Assembly (NCBI GenBank): GCA_018335275.1
Contig: JAGXKM010000003.1
Location: forward strand, 1-53,690
Length of the DNA: 53,690 nt
Source: Anaerolineales bacterium
Lineage (GTDB): Bacteria; Chloroflexota; Anaerolineae; Anaerolineales; UBA11858
Direction: 5' to 3'
The position numbers and the translations under genes are program-made. Positions 1 to 6,313 of this stretch are shown one piece after another (within the stretch, counting starts at the first letter, position 1; every line of letters starts with the position of its first letter). The notes below the pieces were generated by a model, which was given only the letters and a program-made list of their open reading frames with translations, had not been told where the DNA came from and made no database searches.

Positions 1-39
1 ATGAAACGGACTGTGTACAATTAATGATGCTTTAAATCA

Positions 40-120
40 GGGGCGGTGGCGGAATTGGCAGACGCAGGGGACTTAAAATCCCCCGGTATATCCGTGTGGG
101 TTCGACTCCCACCCGCCCTA
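40..120 (+). tRNA. tRNA-Leu (anticodon UAA)
   Basis: The cloverleaf can be folded by eye. The acceptor stem pairs 40-46 with 113-119, with a G-U pair at the first position, and A120 is the discriminator. The anticodon stem is 67-71/79-83 with a seven-base loop, and the anticodon TAA at 74-76 reads UUA leucine codons. A class II variable arm (84-95, short CGG/CCG stem) and a T arm with the TTCGACT loop at 101-107 support leucine. The 3' CCA is not encoded. No integrase or att-like duplication is visible nearby. Confidence 0.96.
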
Positions 121-320
121 CTCATCAACTTCTGGAGACTCAGAATCGCTGCATCCCCCTGTCGGAAAATGGTCTGCATCCGTGCAGGCTATTTTTATTT
201 ATGCTGCAAACTAACCTCAGATTGATTTCCATGCTCATCTTTCATATCGCTCTTGATGGGACAGGGCGATTCTGAGAGCATGATACACACTGCCAGGCTT
301 TCATTCAAAAGGAGACGCCC

Positions 321-1241
321 GTGAAAAAATTAATCACGACTCTGGGCCCATATCGAGCGGACCAACTGGGAATGATCCTCCCCCACGAACATATCTTTGT
401 CGACCTGAGCCCAATAGAGGAAGAAAACTGGAAAGCCGCCAAAACCCAGGACGTGGTAGAAAAGATGTCACCCGAATTGGTCCGGGCAAAAAAGACAGGT
501 GTCACTGCCCTGGTAGAATGCACGCCCGTGGGCGTGGGCCGTCGGGCGGACATTGTAAGGGCTGTATCCGAAGATGCCGGAGTTCCAGTGGTTGTTCCCA
601 CCGGGATTTACCGGGAACCCTGGATTCCGCAATGGGCTCATAATGCCCCGCTTGAGCGCATCCAGGACTGGATGACTGCTGAACTGAACGGTGAGATTGA
701 GGAATCAGGCGTGCGAGCCGGCTGGATCAAGCTCAGCGCGGGAGATCAGGGCTTGACCAAAACGGAAACAAAGATTCTGCGCGCCGCCGCACGGGCAGGA
801 AAAACAACGGGCGCTCTCATCGGTAGTCATACGATAAAGGGCAGCGTAGTCAAAGATCAAATCAGGATCATTCAAGAAGAAGGGTACAGCCCGGATCGAT
901 TCCTGTGGATCCACACTCAGGCTGAAGAGGACTTCACTCTCCACCTGGAAATCGCCCAACAGGGAGCATGGATTGAATATGACTCCATAGGGAACCAAGA
1001 AACACCTGATGGATATTTCCTGGATCGAATCTCTCGCGTTGTAGATGCCGGTTACGGCCGCCAACTTCTGCTCAGTCATGATCGGGGTTGGTACGATCCA
1101 TCCCAACCTGGGGGAGGTGAGGCTAAACCCTACACATATTTAAGTGATACATTTCTGCCGGCATTGGAAGAAACAGGGCTGGGAGAAAAGACCATTTCTG
1201 CCCTGACCCAAGAAAACCCTTTCCGGGCCTTCGCCCGCTGA
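321..1241 (+). CDS. Phosphotriesterase-family metal-dependent hydrolase (possibly a lactonase)
   Basis: The 306-residue protein has the amidohydrolase (TIM-barrel) layout of the phosphotriesterase family. The N-terminal metal motif is LPHEHIFVD (HxH), a lysine in GWIKLSAG fits the bridging carboxylated Lys, and later metal ligands fit SHT, IHTQ and LLSHDRGWYDP. The GTG start at 321 follows an AAGGAGA ribosome site with five-base spacing. Length is normal for the family, whose bacterial members often hydrolyse lactones rather than phosphotriesters. It lies just upstream of the LacI gene and the glucan cluster, so a sugar-lactone substrate is possible, but the sequence does not show this directly. 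Confidence 0.85.
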   Translation: MKKLITTLGPYRADQLGMILPHEHIFVDLSPIEEENWKAAKTQDVVEKMSPELVRAKKTGVTALVECTPVGVGRRADIVRAVSEDAGVPVVVPTGIYREPWIPQWAHNAPLERIQDWMTAELNGEIEESGVRAGWIKLSAGDQGLTKTETKILRAAARAGKTTGALIGSHTIKGSVVKDQIRIIQEEGYSPDRFLWIHTQAEEDFTLHLEIAQQGAWIEYDSIGNQETPDGYFLDRISRVVDAGYGRQLLLSHDRGWYDPSQPGGGEAKPYTYLSDTFLPALEETGLGEKTISALTQENPFRAFAR

Positions 1242-1344
1242 CCTCTGCTCAAATACGGCCTTTAGAGGGGGAAAAACGAACGCCTGCAGGGCCCAGATGC
1301 TCCGTTGGGCTGGACCTACCAGGGAGCAGAAACGGACACAAAAC

Positions 1345-1358
1345 TGAAAGCGCTTCCA
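1345..1358. promoter_or_regulatory. LacI-family operator O1 (upstream copy)
   Basis: The 14-base site TGAAAGCGCTTCCA is a near-palindrome centred on AGCGCT and fits the general LacI/CcpA operator pattern. An identical copy lies 109 bases downstream at 1454-1467. The spacing would suit DNA looping across the promoter between them. Confidence 0.7.
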
Positions 1359-1419
1359 ATACCCCATGACTTTCTGCAGGCCTATCCCGTGACAAATGTC
1401 ACCCTTTTGGGTTTAATCA

Positions 1420-1448
1420 TTGACATTACAGCCCCAATTAGGTATTGT
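1420..1448 (+). promoter_or_regulatory. Sigma-70 type promoter of the lacI gene
   Basis: A perfect -35 box TTGACA (1420-1425) is followed after exactly 17 bases by TATTGT (1443-1448). Transcription would start near 1455, inside operator O2, so the repressor probably represses its own gene. Confidence 0.75.
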
Positions 1449-1453
1449 GGACT

Positions 1454-1467
1454 TGAAAGCGCTTCCA
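1454..1467. promoter_or_regulatory. LacI-family operator O2 at the lacI transcription start
   Basis: This is an exact 14-base copy of O1 (TGAAAGCGCTTCCA). It covers the predicted +1 of the promoter at 1420-1448 and ends 24 bases before the GTG start. Its position is typical of autorepression by steric block. Confidence 0.75.
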
Positions 1468-1491
1468 ATACGATGAAAAGAGGAAGGGTCT

Positions 1492-2508
1492 GTGAAACAT
1501 GTAACGCTGGATGATGTCGCCAAAGAGGCTGGGGTTTCGAGGGCCACCGTTTCAAGGGTTGTCAACGATTACCCTCATGTCAGTGATCATGTGCGCCAGC
1601 AAGTCCAGAACTGCATCGATAAATTGGGGTACAACCCTCATCTTATTGCCCGTTCCCTGGCTTCAAAAAAGACAGGAAACATCGGTCTTGTTTTCCCAAA
1701 CAGCATCCATAACTTCTTTACAGACCCTTATTATCCGCGCCTGACTGAGGGTATCGCCCACGCCTGTAATGAAAACGATTACACGCTTTCCCTGTTTATT
1801 TTCCATACCGAAGAGCTGGAAAAGAAACTCATCCCCCGCTTGACCCGGGGAGGGCTAGTGGACGGGATCATCGTCCAAGCCACCGGGATTGACGATAATA
1901 TCCTCTTTAAGATCAAGAACGGGGAAGTCCCCTTTCTGGTCGCAGGTAGGCCTCTCAATCTACCGGAAGCAAATTATATTGATGTCGACAATGTATCCGG
2001 AGCATACAACGCTGTGGCTCACCTCATCCGGGTGGGCAGAAAGAAGATCGGGATGATCTCCGGCCCCAGGAACACGTCCGCAGGATTAGACCGCCTGAAG
2101 GGGTACCGTCAGGCCCTGCGGGAACGAAACTACCCTATTGAAGACGGACTGATTGTTGAGGGGGACTTCACAGAGTTAAGTGGATACCATGCAGCCAATC
2201 AACTCTTGAAAAATCAGGAGGTGGATGCGATCTTTTCTGCCTCTGATACGATGGCTGCCGGCGCGCTGAGAGCTGTGAAAGATCATTCCTTATCGGTGCC
2301 GGAGGATATCGCCCTGGTCGGGTTTGACGACCTGCCCCCTTCCCGGACAGCTGTTCCTTCGCTGACCACCATCCGCCAACCCATTCGCCGTTTCGGCGTC
2401 AAAGCAGTAGATGTATTAATTGACATCATAGACAACGGTTCACCTCCCCCCAGACAAGTCATCCTCGGCACAGAATTGGTGATTCGCGAATCCTGCGGAA
2501 GCATTTAA
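1492..2508 (+). CDS. LacI-family transcriptional regulator of the glucan locus
   Basis: The 338-residue protein starts with a typical LacI DNA-binding domain: VTLDDVAKEAGVS, then RATVSRVVN, and a hinge around LIARSLASKKTGNIG. A periplasmic-binding-protein-like sensor domain follows, with DAIFSASDTMAAGALRA and GFDDLPPSR near the C-terminus. The GTG start is set by AGGAAGG at 1481-1487. Two identical operators flank its promoter, and a related site precedes the binding-protein gene, so it most likely represses itself and the transporter/hydrolase genes. The inducer is inferred to be a beta-glucan oligosaccharide, from the neighbours only. Confidence 0.95.
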   Translation: MKHVTLDDVAKEAGVSRATVSRVVNDYPHVSDHVRQQVQNCIDKLGYNPHLIARSLASKKTGNIGLVFPNSIHNFFTDPYYPRLTEGIAHACNENDYTLSLFIFHTEELEKKLIPRLTRGGLVDGIIVQATGIDDNILFKIKNGEVPFLVAGRPLNLPEANYIDVDNVSGAYNAVAHLIRVGRKKIGMISGPRNTSAGLDRLKGYRQALRERNYPIEDGLIVEGDFTELSGYHAANQLLKNQEVDAIFSASDTMAAGALRAVKDHSLSVPEDIALVGFDDLPPSRTAVPSLTTIRQPIRRFGVKAVDVLIDIIDNGSPPPRQVILGTELVIRESCGSI

Positions 2509-2551
2509 GGAACGATAACATGCTTTGTCATAATCCATTTTTTCCCCCAAT

Positions 2552-2565
2552 TGTAAGCGCTTTCA
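2552..2565. promoter_or_regulatory. LacI-family operator O3 before the sugar-binding protein gene
   Basis: TGTAAGCGCTTTCA shares the AGCGCT core and flanks of O1 and O2 and is closer to a perfect palindrome. It lies about 100 bases before the start of the ABC binding-protein gene. A TTGTCA at 2525-2530 could be part of a promoter here, but no good -10 box stands at the right distance. Confidence 0.7.
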
Positions 2566-2666
2566 ACGAAAGCTCCATTTCTTTTAAAAAGGAGGTGCTG
2601 ACTGAATCTTGATTCCCTGCTGCTTCAAAATTTTGATTGATGTCCCTACCCAATTTAGGAGGAAGA

Positions 2667-4172
2667 ATGAAAAAGCTTTGGATTTTAATAACAATTGTAG
2701 TGATCGCTTCTTTCGCCCTCTACGCATGCGATACTCAGGCGCCTGAGACTCCAGAAGAAGAACCAGTCGCTGAGGAAACGACCTCGGAAGAAATGGAAGA
2801 GGAAGAAACAGAGGAAATGGAGGAAGAAGAGGAAGAGGCGGAGGTAGAAGAACCAGGCGAAAAAGTCCAGATTCGCTGGTTTGTCGGTCTCGGGGCTGGT
2901 TCAGATGAGCCCACCTTTGAACCCCAGAATGCCTTTGTGGAAAGGTTCAATGCCAGCCAGGATGAGATTGAGCTGGTGATTGAGATCGTTGACAACGACG
3001 TCGCCTACGACACTCTGGCCACGCAAATCGCGGCCGGGAATGCACCCGACATCGTCGGTCCTGTCGGCATCCGCGGCCGGGACAGCTTCAAGGGAGCCTG
3101 GATGGACCTTACTCCCCTCATTGAGGCCAATGACTATGACCTGAGCGACTTCGATCCCAACATGGTTCAGTTTTACCAGGTACAAGAGGAAGGACAGTTG
3201 GGTATTCCCTTCGCGATCTTTCCTTCTTTTGTGATCTACAACAAGGACCTCTTTGATGAAGCCGGAGCGCCTTATCCCCCGGCTTCCTACGGTGAGCCTT
3301 ACGTTGACATCAACGGGGAAGAAAAGCCCTGGAACATCGAAACCCTCACTGATCTGGCCATGTTCCTCAGTGTGGATGCCAACGGCAACGATGCCACCAT
3401 GGAAGAGTTCGACACAGAGAACATCGTCCAGTTTGGCTGGATGAACCAATGGACGGACCCCCGCGGAATCGGCACCTTCTTTGGCGCTGGTTCTTTGGTC
3501 GACGAGAACGGCGATGCCCAGATTCCCGAGCAGTGGCGCGAAGCCTGGAAATGGACTTATGACGGCTGGTGGGAAGACTGGTTCATTCCCAACGGCGTCT
3601 ACGGCGGCGCAGATTTCTTGCAGGGTCCCGGTGGTCCTTTCTCATCCGGAAACCTGGCTATGATTCACATGCATATGTGGTACGTAGCCCCCTGGGCCTT
3701 GGGCGATGTGCCCTTTGACTGGGGTCTGGCAGCCACACCCGCCTATGAAGGGACCGTGACGTCCAAGATGCACGCGGACACCTTCGGCATCCCCAAAGGA
3801 AGCGACCATCCTGAGGAAGCTTTCCAGGTTCTGACCTACATGCTCAGCGAAGAACATGCCAACGAACTGCTGACCATCTACGGCGGCATGCCCGCCCGGC
3901 TGTCTCTGCAGGGTGACTACTTCGAGCAGTACGAAGAGACCAACTTCCCTGACAAGGACATCAACTGGGATGTGGTGGTTGACAGCATGGCTTACGCTGA
4001 TAAACCCAACCACGAGAGCTGGATGCCCAGCTTCCAGGAAACCACGGACCGGTATAACGAGTTCTGGAACAAACTCGCCAACACCCCCGATCTGGACGTG
4101 GATGCAGAAATAGAAATTCTGCTTCAGGATCTGCAAACCATCTTTGAGGCTGCAGAAGAAATCGAAGAATAA
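2667..4172 (+). CDS. Sugar ABC transporter substrate-binding lipoprotein
   Basis: The 501-residue protein belongs to the extracellular solute-binding family 1 (MalE-like). It would bind imported oligosaccharides outside the membrane. The start at 2667 is chosen because AGGAGGA stands at 2657-2663; an in-frame ATG at 2637 has no such site. A signal peptide with lipobox LYAC puts the lipidated Cys at residue 21. About 35 very Glu-rich residues follow as a linker, then the binding fold with many Trp and Tyr residues (for example PRGIGTFFGAGS and HMHMWYVAPW). It heads an importer with the two permeases that follow. Beta-1,3-gluco-oligosaccharides are the likely ligand, inferred from the adjoining GH16 and phosphorylase genes. 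Confidence 0.93.
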   Translation: MKKLWILITIVVIASFALYACDTQAPETPEEEPVAEETTSEEMEEEETEEMEEEEEEAEVEEPGEKVQIRWFVGLGAGSDEPTFEPQNAFVERFNASQDEIELVIEIVDNDVAYDTLATQIAAGNAPDIVGPVGIRGRDSFKGAWMDLTPLIEANDYDLSDFDPNMVQFYQVQEEGQLGIPFAIFPSFVIYNKDLFDEAGAPYPPASYGEPYVDINGEEKPWNIETLTDLAMFLSVDANGNDATMEEFDTENIVQFGWMNQWTDPRGIGTFFGAGSLVDENGDAQIPEQWREAWKWTYDGWWEDWFIPNGVYGGADFLQGPGGPFSSGNLAMIHMHMWYVAPWALGDVPFDWGLAATPAYEGTVTSKMHADTFGIPKGSDHPEEAFQVLTYMLSEEHANELLTIYGGMPARLSLQGDYFEQYEETNFPDKDINWDVVVDSMAYADKPNHESWMPSFQETTDRYNEFWNKLANTPDLDVDAEIEILLQDLQTIFEAAEEIEE

Positions 4173-4184
4173 TCACCCTTATTT

Positions 4185-4219
4185 CCTGTCAGCCTGGCCG
4201 GGAAGGCCAGGCTGACAGG
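4185..4219 (+). other. Perfect 15-bp intercistronic stem-loop
   Basis: Bases 4185-4199 pair perfectly with 4205-4219 around a five-base GGGAA loop. No U-run follows, so it is a poor intrinsic terminator. Between a binding-protein gene and its permease genes such a hairpin usually protects the upstream mRNA from 3' decay, giving more binding protein than permease. That role is inferred from position. Confidence 0.75.
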
Positions 4220-4236
4220 ATTATGGAGTACTGCCC

Positions 4237-5223
4237 ATGGCACTTGTCGAAGGCATTCGAAATCTGAAAGAGGAAAAGCCCAAGATTCGTAAAAAGATGT
4301 CCAAACGGGAGAAAAAAGAAGCCCGATGGGGCCTGCTCTTCCTGAGCCCCTGGATGATAGGCTTCATAGCGTTTTACCTCTTACCCATGATCGCTTCTCT
4401 CGTCTTCTCCCTGTACGACTTCAATCCTGCGGTCCCTGATGAAGCCACCTTCATTGGCTTCGCGAATTGGCGCCGGGCCTTATTTGAAGACCAGGAAGTT
4501 AGAAAATCCTTTATCCGGACGATCCATTTCACAGCTATCTCCCTACCCATAACTCTGGGGTTCGCCTTGTTTGTGGCCTTGCTCATGAACTCCAAAAGGG
4601 TGATCGGGAAGAATTTGTACCGGACTTTATTCTATATGCCGACCATGATTCCTGTGGTTGCGGTGGTGCTGATCTGGAGCGGTGTTTTAAACGAACAAAC
4701 CGGATGGATCAACATTTTCATCGAAAAACTGACCGGGATCCAGGCAACCGGTACGGAAGGAATCCGCTGGTTGGCAAATCCAAAACTTGTGTATTATGCC
4801 TACACCATGTTTGGCTTATGGGGGATCGGAAACGCCATGATCATCTTTCTGGCCGGGCTCCAAGGTGTTCCCACCGAACTGTACGAGGCCGCTGAAATTG
4901 ATGGGGCAAACTGGTTGACAAAATTGACCAAAATTACCCTCCCGCTGATCACACCTGTGATTTTCTACCAGCTGGTGTTGGGATTAATCTATTCCCTGCA
5001 GTACTTTCTGGCGCCATTTGTCCTCAACAGCGGAACAGGATTTCCCGAGGGGAAAACGCGTTTTTACATGGTGTACTTCTATAAGCAGTCATTTACATTT
5101 TTCAACATGGGGTATGGGGCTACCCTGGCCTGGCTGATGTTCATTGTAGCCCTGATCGTGACCATCATTCTATTTGGGACCGCACGCTATTGGGTCTATT
5201 ATGAAGCGGAGGATCTGCAATGA
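4237..5223 (+). CDS. Sugar ABC transporter permease (MalF-like)
   Basis: The 328-residue membrane protein has a basic cytoplasmic N-terminus (about 30 residues rich in Lys and Arg), then about six hydrophobic segments. The cytoplasmic EAA loop that docks the ATPase is visible as ELYEAAEIDGANWLTKLTKI, followed by ITLPLI. It is one half of the importer channel, with the next gene as the other half. The genes overlap by four bases (ATGA at 5220-5223), so translation is probably coupled. No ATPase gene is in the cluster. Confidence 0.93.
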   Translation: MALVEGIRNLKEEKPKIRKKMSKREKKEARWGLLFLSPWMIGFIAFYLLPMIASLVFSLYDFNPAVPDEATFIGFANWRRALFEDQEVRKSFIRTIHFTAISLPITLGFALFVALLMNSKRVIGKNLYRTLFYMPTMIPVVAVVLIWSGVLNEQTGWINIFIEKLTGIQATGTEGIRWLANPKLVYYAYTMFGLWGIGNAMIIFLAGLQGVPTELYEAAEIDGANWLTKLTKITLPLITPVIFYQLVLGLIYSLQYFLAPFVLNSGTGFPEGKTRFYMVYFYKQSFTFFNMGYGATLAWLMFIVALIVTIILFGTARYWVYYEAEDLQ

Positions 5224-6284
5224 AAGAGAAAAAATCGTTTCCGACAAGCCCCGTTTCTCACGAAGTCCAGGAGGGAGCAAAAACCGTAGCTATCACCGGG
5301 ATGACCCTGGCTGTGCTTTTCCTTTTCTTGATTCCCATGGTGTATGGTATTGTCACAGCTCTGAAAACGGACAGCCAATTCTCCAAGGTAGGCGCCCCAT
5401 GGTATCCCGCCAGTGAAGACAAATTCTCATACCAAGGCGAAGAATATGACCTTTATATCGTGCCTATGGATGGCGAGGAACGAGAGATGGCTCTGATTAA
5501 GAAAGGCCGCCAGAGCAGCATGCTCCTGGACCCCCAAAATGTGGAAGCCGGCCCGTTTGAATGGGAAGGTGCGTGGCGAAAACTGGAGCGCTCCTGGACA
5601 CCAAACCCCCGCTGGGCAAACTTTGTCAAGGCCTGGAAAGCGATTGATTTTCCGATCCTCCTCCGCAATACGGTGATGTATGCAGGAATCACGACCATCG
5701 GCGCCGTGGCTTCAGCCTCTCTGGTAGCCTATGGCTTTGCCCGCTTTCACATCCCCGGGAAAAACATCCTTTTCATGCTCATGCTTTCTACCGTTATTTT
5801 GCCTTCAGCGGTTACGCTCATCCCCACCTATTTTGTTTTCCTCCAGCTGGGATGGGTGGGTACATGGCTGCCGTTAATTGTGCCTGCTTTTTTCTCCTGG
5901 GGGACCAATGTCTTTTTGATGCGTCAGTTTTTCATGACCATCCCCCGTGAATTGGATGAAGCAGCGATGATTGATGGGGCGGGTCCCTTTCGCATTTTCA
6001 TCTCTATCATACTGCCACAATCAGTGCCCGCGCTTACAGCTGTGGCCCTTTTTCACTTTTTTTACTCCTGGAATGACTTCTTTGGGCCTTTGATTTACCT
6101 GGCCGGTAATCCTGATAAATTCCCGATCACGGTCGGATTAACAGCTTTCAACAACCTGTATTCCCAATCGACCAATCTGATCCAGGCAGCTTCCCTGATC
6201 TCCGCGGTGATCCCCATCCTGGTCTTTTTCTTTTCCCAGCGCGTATTCATGCAGGGGGTGACTTTCACCGGCGTAGAAAAATAG
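5220..6284 (+). CDS. Sugar ABC transporter permease (MalG-like) with an extra extracytoplasmic domain
   Basis: This 354-residue permease has its EAA motif at ELDEAAMIDGAGPFRIFISI and ends near GVTFTGVEK, as typical MalG-family proteins do. It is about 70-80 residues longer than the usual member. The extra part lies between membrane segment 1 (about residues 22-42) and the next one (about residue 140) and should face outside. It contains a beta-rich stretch around FSYQGEEYDLYIVPMDGEER. It may contact the binding protein or the sugar. The start codon overlaps the stop of the preceding permease gene. Confidence 0.93.
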   Translation: MKEKKSFPTSPVSHEVQEGAKTVAITGMTLAVLFLFLIPMVYGIVTALKTDSQFSKVGAPWYPASEDKFSYQGEEYDLYIVPMDGEEREMALIKKGRQSSMLLDPQNVEAGPFEWEGAWRKLERSWTPNPRWANFVKAWKAIDFPILLRNTVMYAGITTIGAVASASLVAYGFARFHIPGKNILFMLMLSTVILPSAVTLIPTYFVFLQLGWVGTWLPLIVPAFFSWGTNVFLMRQFFMTIPRELDEAAMIDGAGPFRIFISIILPQSVPALTAVALFHFFYSWNDFFGPLIYLAGNPDKFPITVGLTAFNNLYSQSTNLIQAASLISAVIPILVFFFSQRVFMQGVTFTGVEK

Positions 6285-6313
6285 CTCTGATTGAATAAGA
6301 ATGGAATATGTTT

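Noticed and set aside
40-120. tRNA-Leu as attachment site of an integrated element
   Set aside because: No integrase, no direct repeat of the tRNA 3' end and no foreign-looking genes were seen nearby.
4185-4219. Hairpin after the sugar-binding protein as an intrinsic terminator
   Set aside because: No U-run follows, and the permease genes downstream need read-through.
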